Source: an uncultured Oscillospiraceae bacterium
Lineage (GTDB): Bacteria; Bacillota; Clostridia; Oscillospirales; Acutalibacteraceae
Assembly (NCBI GenBank): GCA_905193585.1
Contig: CAJJPG010000043.1
Coordinates: 1-12,935 of the forward strand
Length of the DNA stretch: 12,935 bases
Direction: 5' to 3'
The notes beneath the pieces are model-generated. The model saw only the letters and a program-made list of their open reading frames with translations, did not search any database and was not told the origin of the DNA. A program made the position numbers and the translations under genes. Position 1 is the stretch's first letter; every line of letters begins with the position of its first letter. Shown here one piece after another: positions 1 to 8,503 of this stretch.

Positions 1-182
1 GCGATAATTCGGTGGATTGCGACGCGCTTTCAACCGTTTGCCTGTTGCTCGGCACCGAAAAGGGAAAAGAGATAATTGAAAACACGACTGGCACCGAGGC
101 GGTTTTTATAAGCCGCGAGGGCGATATAACGCTGACCGCGGGGCTTTACCGTGAAAACGATAAAATATTATTTAAGAGGTAA
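1..182 (+). CDS. apbE: FAD:protein FMN transferase (ApbE family), 3' end only
   Basis: Only the last 59 codons are in the window, read in the frame starting at base 3 and ending at TAA 180-182. The peptide contains DALSTVCLLLG, then EKGKEIIE, EAVFIS and a final beta-rich stretch. This matches the C-terminal end of the ApbE family, where the D-A-L-S-T segment lies in the Mg/FAD-binding part of the active site. ApbE enzymes transfer FMN from FAD to a Thr or Ser of target proteins such as Rnf/Nqr subunits and other flavoproteins, usually outside the membrane. The N-terminal signal or lipobox cannot be seen. The gene ends 5 bases before secA and its last codons carry the secA ribosome binding site, so the two are probably co-transcribed. 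The family call rests on a short segment but the motif is characteristic. Confidence 0.82.
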   Translation, partial: DNSVDCDALSTVCLLLGTEKGKEIIENTTGTEAVFISREGDITLTAGLYRENDKILFKR

Positions 183-187
183 TAACA

Positions 188-2920
188 ATGGGTTTATTAA
201 AGGCACTGTTCGGAAATTACAGTGAAAAGGAAATTAAGCGCATAAAGCCTATGCAGGAAAAGGTTTTGGCGCTGGACGGAGAATACCAAAAGCTCACCGA
301 TGATGAGCTGCGGCACAAGACTGATGAATTTAAGGAGCGCTTATCGGCGGGCGAAACGCTTGACGATATTCTGCCCGAGGCTTTTGCCGCTTGCAGAGAA
401 GCCGCAAGCCGCGTGCTCGGTATGAAGCACTTCCCGGTGCAGGTAATAGGCGGTATTATACTTCACCAAGGCAGAATTGCCGAAATGAAAACAGGTGAAG
501 GTAAAACGCTGGTTGCAACCCTGCCGGCTTACCTAAACGCGCTCTCGGGTAAGGGCGTGCATATTGTAACGGTAAACGATTATCTTGCAAAGCGCGACTC
601 CGAGTGGATGGGTAAATTATACCGCTTTATGGGGCTTACCGTGGGTCTTATTATTCACGGAATGGATCAGGATGAGAAAAAAGCCGCGTATAATGCCGAC
701 ATTACCTACTGCACCAACAACGAGCTTGGGTTTGACTACCTGCGCGACAATATGGTAATTTACAAGGAGCAAAAGGTTCAGCGCGGGCACAACTTCGCAA
801 TTGTGGACGAGGTTGATTCAATACTCATAGACGAGGCGAGAACCCCGCTTATAATATCGGGTCAGAGCGATAAATCCACCGATTTGTATACCCAGGCAAA
901 CCGTTTTGCCTTAACCCTTAAAATGGTAAAGGTTAAGGAAATGGACGATAAGGCGAGCGACGAAGAGACTAACTATGACGGCGATTACGTTGTGGACGAA
1001 AAGGCGCACACTGCAACCCTTACCCCCTCGGGCGTTAAAAAAGCCGAGCAGTATTTCGGCATTGAAAACCTTAACGATACCGAAAATATAGCGATAGCCC
1101 ACCATATAAATCAGGCAATACGCGCCCACGGCGTTATGAAACGCGACGTTGACTACGTTGTGAAGGACGGCGAGGTTATAATCGTTGATGAATTCACGGG
1201 CCGCCTTATGTACGGCAGACGTTACAATGAGGGTCTGCACCAGGCTATTGAGGCTAAAGAGGGCGTTAAGGTTGCGCGCGAATCAAAAACCCTTGCAACC
1301 ATTACTTTCCAGAACTTCTTCCGCCTTTATAACAAGCTTTCGGGTATGACGGGTACCGCCATGACCGAAGAAGCGGAGTTCCAGGAAATATACAAGCTGG
1401 ACGTTATTGAAATACCCACAAACAAGCCGATTGCGCGTGTAGACGAAAACGACGTGGTTTACAAAACCGAAAAGGCTAAATTCAACGCGGTAATTGATAA
1501 TATAATCGCTTGCCATGAAAAAGAGCAGCCTGTGCTTGTGGGCACGGTCACAATTGAAAAATCCGAGCTTTTGTCGGGTATGCTAAAGCGCCGCGGCATA
1601 AAGCACAATGTGCTCAATGCCAAGCACCATGAAAAAGAGGCTGAAATTATAGCCCAGGCGGGTATGCCGGGCGCGGTAACAATAGCTACCAATATGGCGG
1701 GCCGCGGTACCGATATTATGCTCGGCGGTAACGCAGAGTACCTTGCGAAAGCGGCGCTGCGCCATGACGGTTTAAGCGAAGAAATGATTGCCGAGGCAAC
1801 GGGCTTTGCCGAAACCGATGATGCGGATATAATTTCCGCTCGCGAGCAATACAAGGAATATTACGATAAATTCAAGGCGGAAATCGCTCCCGAGGCAGAC
1901 AGAGTAAGGCAGGCGGGCGGACTTTGCATTATAGGCACCGAGCGCCACGATTCAAGACGAATCGATAACCAGCTGCGCGGCCGTGCAGGCCGTCAGGGCG
2001 ACCCCGGTACCACAAGATTTTACGTTTCGCTTGAAGACGACCTTATGCGCCTGTTCGGCGGCGAACGCATTTCCAATATGATGGAGACCTTAAAGGTTGA
2101 CGACGACACCCCGCTTGAAAGCTCCATGCTCTCCCGCACGATTGAAAGCGCGCAGAAGAAGAAAGAGGGCATGAACTTCGCAACCCGTAAGAACGTTTTG
2201 CAGTACGACGATGTAATGAACAAGCAGCGCGAGCTTATTTACAGCCAGCGCAACAAGGTGCTTGACGGCGAAAACCTTAAAGATACCGTACTGAAAATGA
2301 TAGACGAAACAATTGAGGAGTACTCAAAAATTTACCTTGCCGACGAAGCTGTTCACGATAACTGGGATTTAAACGGTATGCGCGAATATTTCTTAGGCTG
2401 GGTAACCACGCCCGAGGATTTGCACTTTACCCCCGAGGAGCTTGGCAACACCACAAGGGAAGAGGTTGCCGAAAACCTCAAGGAAAAGGCGCACGCGCGC
2501 TATGAGCAGCGCGAGGAAGAATTCGGCAGCGATATTATGCGTGAAATCGAGCGCGTAATGTTGCTCAGATGCGTTGATACCAACTGGATGGATCACATTG
2601 ACGCTATGGATCAGCTCCGCCAAGGTATAGGTCTTCGCGCTTACGGTCAGCATGACCCGGTTGTGGAATACCGCAACGACAGCTACGATATGTTCGAGGC
2701 TATGACCAACGCAATACGCGAGCAGACCGCTAAACTTGTGCTTACGGTTCGCGTTCGCCGCAATGAAGAAGTAAAGCGCGAAAAGGTAGCGGAGGAAACA
2801 AACGCGGGCGATAAGCCCCTTACCGTAAAAGGCAAGGGCGTTGTTAGCAAAAATGCGCTTTGCCCCTGCGGCAGCGGTAAAAAATATAAGCGTTGCTGCG
2901 GCAAGGACCTTGACGATTAA
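188..2920 (+). CDS. secA: Protein translocase ATPase subunit SecA
   Basis: This is the ATPase motor that pushes unfolded preproteins through SecYEG at the cytoplasmic membrane. The 910 residues are close to the usual 840-910. The N-terminus (MGLLKALFGNYSEKE) is typical. Walker A is MKTGEGKT at residues 100-107 and the DEAD-type Walker B is DEVD at 207-210, followed by the conserved SILIDEARTPLIISG. The preprotein cross-linking region follows, with GMTGTA and the second nucleotide-binding fold (NMAGRGTDI, then QLRGRAGRQGDPG). The helical scaffold and wing carry WMDHIDAMDQLRQGIGLR. The C-terminus is a SEC-C zinc motif, CPCGSGKKYKRCC, with Cys at 892, 894, 903 and 904, which binds SecB or ribosomes in other species. 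The ATG at 188 has AGAGG at 175-179, 8 bases upstream. No promoter is visible between it and the preceding gene. The reading frame is intact, with no odd features. Confidence 0.98.
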   Translation: MGLLKALFGNYSEKEIKRIKPMQEKVLALDGEYQKLTDDELRHKTDEFKERLSAGETLDDILPEAFAACREAASRVLGMKHFPVQVIGGIILHQGRIAEMKTGEGKTLVATLPAYLNALSGKGVHIVTVNDYLAKRDSEWMGKLYRFMGLTVGLIIHGMDQDEKKAAYNADITYCTNNELGFDYLRDNMVIYKEQKVQRGHNFAIVDEVDSILIDEARTPLIISGQSDKSTDLYTQANRFALTLKMVKVKEMDDKASDEETNYDGDYVVDEKAHTATLTPSGVKKAEQYFGIENLNDTENIAIAHHINQAIRAHGVMKRDVDYVVKDGEVIIVDEFTGRLMYGRRYNEGLHQAIEAKEGVKVARESKTLATITFQNFFRLYNKLSGMTGTAMTEEAEFQEIYKLDVIEIPTNKPIARVDENDVVYKTEKAKFNAVIDNIIACHEKEQPVLVGTVTIEKSELLSGMLKRRGIKHNVLNAKHHEKEAEIIAQAGMPGAVTIATNMAGRGTDIMLGGNAEYLAKAALRHDGLSEEMIAEATGFAETDDADIISAREQYKEYYDKFKAEIAPEADRVRQAGGLCIIGTERHDSRRIDNQLRGRAGRQGDPGTTRFYVSLEDDLMRLFGGERISNMMETLKVDDDTPLESSMLSRTIESAQKKKEGMNFATRKNVLQYDDVMNKQRELIYSQRNKVLDGENLKDTVLKMIDETIEEYSKIYLADEAVHDNWDLNGMREYFLGWVTTPEDLHFTPEELGNTTREEVAENLKEKAHARYEQREEEFGSDIMREIERVMLLRCVDTNWMDHIDAMDQLRQGIGLRAYGQHDPVVEYRNDSYDMFEAMTNAIREQTAKLVLTVRVRRNEEVKREKVAEETNAGDKPLTVKGKGVVSKNALCPCGSGKKYKRCCGKDLDD

Positions 2921-2943
2921 ATTTAAAACGGAGTGACAAAAAA

Positions 2944-4353
2944 ATGCTTGAAAATGTTGAGCCTTTGCGCGTGTTTCATTATTTTGAAAATATATGCGCC
3001 ATTCCGCACGGCTCGGGAAATACCGACGGAATAAGCGAATTTTGTGTAAATTTCGCAAGGGAGCACGGTCTTGATTATAAAAAGGACGCGCTCAATAACG
3101 TAATAATCAAAAAGGCGGCGACTGCAGGGTATGAAAACCACCCGACCGTAATTTTGCAGGGGCACCTTGATATGGTTTGCGAAAAAACCGCCGACTGCGA
3201 TATTGATTTTAAAAAGGACGGCTTGCGCCTTGTGCTCACAGGCGATATGCTTTCGGCTGACGGCACTACTTTAGGCGCAGATGACGGCATAGCCGTTGCC
3301 ATGATACTGGCGGTTTTAGAGGACGAAACCGCCGCGCACCCGACGCTTGAAGCGCTTTTCACCACCGATGAGGAAACGGGAATGTACGGCGCTGAGGGGG
3401 TTGATGTATCGGCGCTTTCGGGCAGCACGCTTATAAACCTTGATTCGGGCGAAGAGGGCGTTTTAACAGTAGGCTGCGCGGGCGGCGCAAAGGCTGATTT
3501 TAAAATGCCCATAGAACTTTGCGAAAACACGGAGCCCTGCGTTAAAATTACCGTTTCGGGGCTTTTGGGCGGTCACTCGGGAATTGATATTAACAAGGGC
3601 AGGCTTAACGCCGATACCATTATGGGGCGCTTGCTTGGCGGCTTGAACCCCGAATTTCGTATAGTTTCCCTTTGCGGCGGGTTTAAGGATAATGTTATTC
3701 CCAACGCCTGCGAGTGCGTTATAGCAACAAACAGCGAAATAAGTGATTATTTAGCCGAGTTTGCAAAAAGCAATGTGCCTGACAGTGACAAGGGGCTTAA
3801 AATCACCGCCGAAAAAGCGGAAAAGGCGGATAAATGCCTTACAAATAAATCGACTGCCGATGTGGTGAAATTTTTATCGGGTTTTAAATCGGGCGTTGTG
3901 GCTATGAGCCAAAGTATGCCGGGGCTTGTGGAAAGCTCGCAGAACCTCGGTATTGCAAATATTTCGGGCGGATATTTTAACGCCGTTATGTCGGTGCGCA
4001 GCAGCGTAAAGCCCGAAAAGCAGCGCTTGCTTGACGGAATACGGGAACTGGCGGCGCATTACGGCGCAGAGCTTAATATACACGGCGATTACCCCGCGTG
4101 GGAATACAGAGAGAACTCTCGCCTGCGGGATAAAATGACCGAGGTATTTGCGAAAATGTACGGCAGAAAGCCCACCGTGGAAACCGTTCACGCGGGGCTT
4201 GAATGCGGGCTTTTGGGCGAGAAAATAACGGGGTTTGACGCGGTGTCATTAGGACCCGATATGTGGGATATTCACACCGCTAACGAGCACCTTTCGGTGT
4301 CTTCCACTAAAAGAGTGTACGAATTTTTGCGCAATGTTTTAAAGGAGCTTTAA
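2944..4353 (+). CDS. pepD: Aminoacyl-histidine dipeptidase, M20 family (PepD/carnosinase-like)
   Basis: This is a cytoplasmic zinc metallopeptidase of family M20C, which cleaves Xaa-His dipeptides such as beta-Ala-His and a range of other dipeptides. Length (469 residues) fits the family (about 480). Likely metal-site residues are visible in order: QGHLDM with His74 and Asp76; GADDGIA with Asp113/Asp114; DEETGM with the catalytic and metal-binding Glu pair 143/144; the dimerisation-lid motif GGHSGIDI; and a late His in WDIHTANEH (His444). HAGLECGLLG near the C-terminus is typical of the PepD group rather than PepT or PepV. There is no signal peptide. The ATG follows GGAGTGA at 2930-2936 by 7 bases. 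It lies 23 bases after secA and 3 bases before the M24 peptidase gene, so all three are probably on one transcript. Exact substrate preference cannot be read from sequence. Confidence 0.92.
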   Translation: MLENVEPLRVFHYFENICAIPHGSGNTDGISEFCVNFAREHGLDYKKDALNNVIIKKAATAGYENHPTVILQGHLDMVCEKTADCDIDFKKDGLRLVLTGDMLSADGTTLGADDGIAVAMILAVLEDETAAHPTLEALFTTDEETGMYGAEGVDVSALSGSTLINLDSGEEGVLTVGCAGGAKADFKMPIELCENTEPCVKITVSGLLGGHSGIDINKGRLNADTIMGRLLGGLNPEFRIVSLCGGFKDNVIPNACECVIATNSEISDYLAEFAKSNVPDSDKGLKITAEKAEKADKCLTNKSTADVVKFLSGFKSGVVAMSQSMPGLVESSQNLGIANISGGYFNAVMSVRSSVKPEKQRLLDGIRELAAHYGAELNIHGDYPAWEYRENSRLRDKMTEVFAKMYGRKPTVETVHAGLECGLLGEKITGFDAVSLGPDMWDIHTANEHLSVSSTKRVYEFLRNVLKEL

Positions 4354-4356
4354 AAA

Positions 4357-5424
4357 ATGAGAAACGCAACAGTTAAAAAATTACAAAACGAGCTTGAAAA
4401 GGGGAGCGCGTTGCTTATTGCAAGCGTGCCGAACAGATTTTATATTACGGGCTTTGAAACAAGCGACGGCTATGTTTTAATAACCGACAGCAAGGCGTAT
4501 TTTCTTATAGATTTCCGCTATGTTGAAAAGGCAAAGGAAATTGTGAGCAGCTGCGAGGTTCGCCTGTCTTCCTCTCCTTTTAAGGAAATTAAGGAATTGT
4601 GCGAGGAAAACGGCATAAAACGCCTTTATGTTGAAAACGAGTATGTTTCAATGAGTTTACTCCGTCAGCTTTCCGAGGGCGTTCAGGCAGAAATACCCGA
4701 ATGCGACCGCTTTGATACATTACTTCGCGATTTGCGCGCGGTAAAGAACGAAAAGGAGCTTTCTTTAATGAAAGAGGCTCAAAGACTGACCGACGAAACC
4801 TTTAAGTACATAACCGCCCGCATTGAAGAGGGAAGAACCGAGCGCGAAATTATGCTTGATATGGAATTTTATATGCGTCGGCTCGGCAGCGAGGGCGTTT
4901 CATTTGATTTTATTGTGGTTTCGGGCAAAAATTCATCACTTCCGCACGGCGTGCCGACCGATAAAAAGGTTGAACGCGGCGATTTTATCACAATGGATTT
5001 CGGCGCCGTGGTGGGCGGCTACCGCTCGGATATGACAAGAACGGTAGCATTGGGCAGTATTGACGATGAGCAGAAAAAGGTGTATGATACCGTGCTTAAA
5101 GCGCAGCTTGCGGGCATTAAAGCCGTAAAAGCGGGCGTAGTGTGCAAAGATGTTGATAAAATTTCCCGCGATATTATTTACTCTGCGGGGTATGAGGGCT
5201 GCTTCGGTCACGGGCTCGGGCACAGCGTGGGTATTGAAATCCACGAAAGACCGCTTTTCAACACACGGTGCGATACGGTGCTTAAAGCCGGCACGGTTAT
5301 GACGGTTGAACCCGGAATTTACATTGAAAACAAATACGGTGTTCGCATTGAAGATATGGTATATGTTACCGAAAACGGTTGTATAGATTTAACAAACAGC
5401 CCAAAAGAGCTTATCTGCCTTTAA
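4357..5424 (+). CDS. Xaa-Pro aminopeptidase/dipeptidase, M24 family
   Basis: This is a cytoplasmic dinuclear metallopeptidase with the pita-bread fold that cleaves the bond before proline at the N-terminus of peptides or dipeptides. The 355 residues fit the short Gram-positive M24B enzymes. The N-terminal creatinase-like domain spans about residues 1-125, with the catalytic domain after it. The five metal ligands can be placed: Asp214 (TMDFGA), Asp225 (YRSDMTRT), His289 (GHGLGHSVGIEIHE), Glu318 (VEPGIY) and Glu332 (RIEDMV). His285 in the same GHGLGH segment is also conserved. The start ATG lies 3 bases after the pepD stop, and its ribosome binding site AAGGAG (near 4342-4347) sits inside the last pepD codons, which suggests coupled translation. 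Whether it acts as aminopeptidase P (long peptides) or prolidase PepQ (dipeptides) cannot be decided here, so no symbol is given. No terminator hairpin follows it. Confidence 0.92.
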   Translation: MRNATVKKLQNELEKGSALLIASVPNRFYITGFETSDGYVLITDSKAYFLIDFRYVEKAKEIVSSCEVRLSSSPFKEIKELCEENGIKRLYVENEYVSMSLLRQLSEGVQAEIPECDRFDTLLRDLRAVKNEKELSLMKEAQRLTDETFKYITARIEEGRTEREIMLDMEFYMRRLGSEGVSFDFIVVSGKNSSLPHGVPTDKKVERGDFITMDFGAVVGGYRSDMTRTVALGSIDDEQKKVYDTVLKAQLAGIKAVKAGVVCKDVDKISRDIIYSAGYEGCFGHGLGHSVGIEIHERPLFNTRCDTVLKAGTVMTVEPGIYIENKYGVRIEDMVYVTENGCIDLTNSPKELICL

Positions 5425-5431
5425 TTTATTC

Positions 5432-5460
5432 TTGCATTTTAGGCTTTAATGTGGTAAACT
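5432..5460 (+). promoter_or_regulatory. Candidate sigma-A promoter for the opp operon
   Basis: A -35 box TTGCAT at 5432-5437 is separated by exactly 17 bases from a -10 box TAAACT at 5455-5460, which carries an extended TGG directly in front (TG at 5452-5453). Predicted initiation is near 5467, about 40 bases before the oppB start. It begins just 7 bases after the M24 peptidase stop. A second TATAAT at 5467-5472 lacks a good -35 partner. With no terminator between the peptidase and oppB, read-through from the upstream unit may also contribute. Confidence 0.6.
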
Positions 5461-5508
5461 GTTTTTTATAATATATACTGTTTTAAAAAATCAGGGAGTT
5501 GAAATCGG

Positions 5509-6426
5509 TTGGGTAAATACATTATAAAGCGTGTTGCGATGGGAGTTCTCAGCATATTTATAGTTGCAACGCTCACGTTTTTCCTTATGAACCTTGTCCC
5601 CGGCGGCCCGTTTGTGGCGGAAAAATCAATAAGTAAGGAGGCGCAGGCGGCGCTTGAGGCTAAATACGGTCTTGATAAACCGCTGCTTGAAAGATACGCC
5701 ACCTATATGACCGACTTTGTAAAGGGCGATATGGGGCTTAGCCTTCGCCAGCGCGGACGTACCGTGTCGGATATTATCTTTTCAAAATTCCCTGTTTCGG
5801 CAAGGCTCGCGGGCTTTGCGGTTGCGGTAGCGGTGCTTGTGGGTATTCCTTTGGGATGTCTTTCTGCCTACAACCGAGGGAAATTAGGCGATAATATTAT
5901 AATAGTTTTCGCAACCTGCGGCATAGCAATACCAAGCTTTATAAGCAGCGTTATTTTGTTGTATACCTTCGGCAGTAAGCTGAATATATTGCCGACCGTC
6001 GGGCTTAACACAATGTCTTCGTATATAATGCCCGTAACCGCGCTTGCAATTTACCCCACGGCGTACATAACCCGCCTTATGCGTTCAAGCCTTTTGGACG
6101 TTATGGGGCAGGATTATATAAGAACTGCAAAGGCAAAGGGTCTTTCAAACTTTAAAATACTGTTTAAGCACGCGCTCCGCAATGCTGTTCTGCCGGTTGT
6201 AACTTATGTAGGACCTATGCTTGCAAGCCTTATGACGGGCTCGTTCGTAGTTGAAAAAATATTCACTGTTCCGGGTCTCGGCAGAGACTTTGTAAGCGCC
6301 ATAAATCAGCGCGACTACACCCTTATAATGGGCACTACAATAGTGCTTGCAACGCTTATTATTACCGCGAACGTTATAGTTGATATTCTTTATAAGATAA
6401 TCGACCCGCGCATTAACTTAAAGTAA
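5509..6426 (+). CDS. oppB: Oligopeptide ABC transporter permease OppB
   Basis: This is one of the two integral membrane subunits forming the substrate channel of a peptide importer of the Opp/Dpp type. The 305 residues match the family (about 305-310). The N-terminus has the typical form MGKYIIKRVAMG leading into the first membrane helix (about residues 9-30), then the extracellular PGGPF motif; five more hydrophobic segments follow. The cytoplasmic EAA coupling loop lies around residues 203-230 (YIRTAKAKGLSNFKILFKHA) and contacts the ATPase subunits. The start is a TTG with GGGAG at 5494-5498, 10 bases upstream. No in-frame ATG lies upstream, and the conserved N-terminus begins right at this TTG. 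It is the first gene of the opp unit. Dipeptide, nickel or other solute permeases of the same superfamily cannot be excluded by this subunit alone. Confidence 0.93.
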   Translation: MGKYIIKRVAMGVLSIFIVATLTFFLMNLVPGGPFVAEKSISKEAQAALEAKYGLDKPLLERYATYMTDFVKGDMGLSLRQRGRTVSDIIFSKFPVSARLAGFAVAVAVLVGIPLGCLSAYNRGKLGDNIIIVFATCGIAIPSFISSVILLYTFGSKLNILPTVGLNTMSSYIMPVTALAIYPTAYITRLMRSSLLDVMGQDYIRTAKAKGLSNFKILFKHALRNAVLPVVTYVGPMLASLMTGSFVVEKIFTVPGLGRDFVSAINQRDYTLIMGTTIVLATLIITANVIVDILYKIIDPRINLK

Positions 6427-6445
6427 GGAGCGACGAGAAGTTAAA

Positions 6446-7486
6446 ATGAACAAGAAGTTTCCGAGTCTTCAGCTTAACCCCGAAGATTTTCTTCCCGCCA
6501 CGCCTGACGAAAAAGAAAGTCTTGTAATAATGCGCGAAAGCGTAAACTTTTGGAAGGACGGTCTGCGCCGCCTTCGCAAGAACAAAATTGCAATGGTAAG
6601 CCTTGTTTTTGTTCTGCTTATAATGATATTTGCCTATGTTCTGCCTGCCTTTTGGCCCTACAGCTATGAGGAGCAGATAAAGTACAGCGAAAATTTAGCC
6701 CCCTTTGAGTACGGAAAGGTAGAGCAGGAAAAAATCAACGCAGGCGAGAGCGTTTTCCCGCATATCTGCGGCACTGATAAATTGGGACGCGACTTTGCCG
6801 TGCGCCTTATGATGGGCACCAGAGTCAGCGTTACGGTAGGTCTTATCTGCGCGGCGCTCGTGCTGCTTGTGGGCGCTACCTACGGCGCGATATCCGGCTT
6901 TTTGGGCGGATGGGTAGATAATATTATGATGCGTATAACCGATATTCTCTACACAATACCCGATGTTTTGCTTATAATAGTGCTTTCAATGGTTTTAAGA
7001 CCTCGACTTGAGCAGCTTGCCAATGTTGCCGGATTTAACTGGATTCAGCTTATAGGGCCTAACTTTATAGCCATGTTTTTAGTTTTCGTTCTGCTTTACT
7101 GGGTAGGTATGGCGCGCATTACGCGTTCGCAGGTTTTGGTTTTAAAGGAATCGGAATATGTTACCGCCGCAAGGGCGCTCGGCGCTAACGGCTCAAGGAT
7201 TATAAGAAAGCACCTGCTTACAAACTGCATAGGTACGCTTATTGTTACCACCACCTTGCAGATTCCGTCCGCTATATTTACCGAAAGCTATCTGAGCTTT
7301 TTAGGTCTCGGCGTTGCGGCGCCTATGCCGTCGCTCGGCTCTTTGGCTACCGACGCGGTTAAGGGTATGAACACATACCCGCACCTGCTGTTTTTGCCGG
7401 CGGTTATCATCAGTGTTACCATCCTTGCGTTCAATCTTTTGGGCGACGGTCTGCGCGACGCGTTTGACCCCAAGCTTAAAAATTAA
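6446..7486 (+). CDS. oppC: Oligopeptide ABC transporter permease OppC
   Basis: This is the second channel subunit, which pairs with OppB. The 346 residues include a cytoplasmic N-terminal extension of about 45 residues (the OppC_N region, ending in FWKDGLRRLRKNK) before the first membrane helix at about 48-70. A large extracellular loop follows, ending in the highly conserved HICGTDKLGRDFAVRLMMGTR-type segment. Five further membrane helices are present, and the EAA loop starts near residue 238 (YVTAARALGANGSRIIRKH). SYLSFLGLG and the C-terminal LGDGLRDAFDP are family signatures. The gap to oppB is 19 bases. AAGGAG at 6425-6430 overlaps the oppB stop but is 15 bases from the ATG, further than usual; the closer GAGAAG at 6435-6440 may serve instead. 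No alternative in-frame start lies between the oppB stop and this ATG. Confidence 0.93.
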   Translation: MNKKFPSLQLNPEDFLPATPDEKESLVIMRESVNFWKDGLRRLRKNKIAMVSLVFVLLIMIFAYVLPAFWPYSYEEQIKYSENLAPFEYGKVEQEKINAGESVFPHICGTDKLGRDFAVRLMMGTRVSVTVGLICAALVLLVGATYGAISGFLGGWVDNIMMRITDILYTIPDVLLIIVLSMVLRPRLEQLANVAGFNWIQLIGPNFIAMFLVFVLLYWVGMARITRSQVLVLKESEYVTAARALGANGSRIIRKHLLTNCIGTLIVTTTLQIPSAIFTESYLSFLGLGVAAPMPSLGSLATDAVKGMNTYPHLLFLPAVIISVTILAFNLLGDGLRDAFDPKLKN

Positions 7487-7501
7487 GGGAGGGTGAGAGC
7501 A

Positions 7502-8503
7502 TTGAGTGAAAAGCTTTTGGAAATAAAGGACGAAAGACTCTCGTTCTTCACCCCCGCAGGTGAAGTTAAGGCGCTTAACGGCGTTTCTTTCTCAATGGAA
7601 GAGGGCGAGGTTTTAGGAATTGTGGGCGAGTCGGGCTCGGGCAAATCCGTAACGGCTTACTCAATAATGGGGCTTACCGCATACCCCGGTAAATTGGTCG
7701 GCGGTACGGTTCGCTTTAACGGGCATGAAATTGAAAAAATGACCGAAAAGGAGTTCCGCAAAATCCGCGGAAACGAGGTTTCCATTATATTCCAAGACCC
7801 TATGACAAGCCTTAACCCGGTTTACACAATAGGGAATCAGATTGTGGAAGTTATACTTCTGCACACAAATAAAACCAAAAAAGAGGCTTACGAAAGGGCG
7901 AGGGAGCTTTTGGAACTTGTGGGAATAAACGAGCCCTCAAAGCGCCTTAAGCAGTACCCGCATGAGCTGTCGGGCGGTATGCGCCAGCGCGTTATGATTG
8001 CCATTGCGCTTGCCTGCGAGCCTAAGCTGCTCATAGCCGACGAGCCTACAACCGCGCTTGACGTTACCATACAGGCGCAGATATTGGAGCTTATGCAGGA
8101 GCTGCGCAAAAAGCTCGGTATGAGCATTATTATGATTACTCACGATCTCGGCGTGGTTGCGAGTATGTGCGAAAAAATAGCCGTTATGTACGCCGGTCAT
8201 ATTGTTGAGTACGGCACGGCGGATGAAATTTTCTACAACCCGAGTCACGAATACACAAAGGGTCTTATTAAATCAATTCCGAAATTAAACACGGAAAAAA
8301 TCGAAAGACTAGTCCCCATTGAGGGTCAGCCGGTTGACCTGCTCAACCCCCCTGCGGGATGTCCCTTTGCGCCGCGCTGCTCTGAATGTATGAAAATCTG
8401 CCTTAATAAAATGCCCCCGAAAACCGAACTCAGCGATACCCATTACAGCTATTGCTGGCTTTTGCAGAAAGAGGCGCTGAAAGGAGAGGAAAACTGTGAG
8501 TGA
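7502..8503 (+). CDS. oppD: Oligopeptide ABC transporter ATPase OppD
   Basis: This is one of two cytoplasmic ATPases that drive the peptide importer. Numbering from the TTG at 7502 (333 residues): Walker A GESGSGKS at 42-49, ABC signature LSGGMRQR at 156-163, Walker B LLIADE at 176-181 and the switch His214 in ITHD. The C-terminal oligopeptide-specific region holds four cysteines, C287-X5-C293-X6-C300-X17-C318, an arrangement known to bind an iron-sulfur cluster in some Opp/Dpp ATPases, plus an extra C296. An in-frame GTG at 7493 would give 336 residues, but it directly abuts the strong ribosome binding site AAGGGAGG (7485-7492). That site is ideally placed (9 bases) for the TTG, so the TTG is preferred. 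The last 8 bases overlap oppF, suggesting translational coupling. Confidence 0.93.
   Translation: MSEKLLEIKDERLSFFTPAGEVKALNGVSFSMEEGEVLGIVGESGSGKSVTAYSIMGLTAYPGKLVGGTVRFNGHEIEKMTEKEFRKIRGNEVSIIFQDPMTSLNPVYTIGNQIVEVILLHTNKTKKEAYERARELLELVGINEPSKRLKQYPHELSGGMRQRVMIAIALACEPKLLIADEPTTALDVTIQAQILELMQELRKKLGMSIIMITHDLGVVASMCEKIAVMYAGHIVEYGTADEIFYNPSHEYTKGLIKSIPKLNTEKIERLVPIEGQPVDLLNPPAGCPFAPRCSECMKICLNKMPPKTELSDTHYSYCWLLQKEALKGEENCE

Noticed and set aside
911..1854. Several minus-strand open frames inside secA
   Set aside because: They lie wholly within the conserved secA coding region, overlap one another, and show no start signals or recognisable motifs.
2393..3058. Long minus-strand open frame (221 codons) spanning the end of secA and start of pepD
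   Set aside because: It is antisense to two certain genes, has an unnatural composition rich in Phe, Ala and His, and lacks a convincing ribosome binding site. It is a by-product of GC-patterned codons on the other strand.
3075..3530. 151-codon minus-strand frame inside pepD
   Set aside because: It is Ser-rich low-complexity translation antisense to conserved metal-binding motifs of the dipeptidase.
5467..5472. TATAAT upstream of oppB as the main -10 box
   Set aside because: The -35 position in front of it is poor (CTTTAA). The pair TTGCAT/TAAACT with a 17-base spacer and extended TG is better.
8496..8503. oppD/oppF overlap as a possible frameshift or fusion
   Set aside because: Both proteins are complete with all motifs, and oppF has its own ribosome binding site. 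An 8-base overlap is normal translational coupling.
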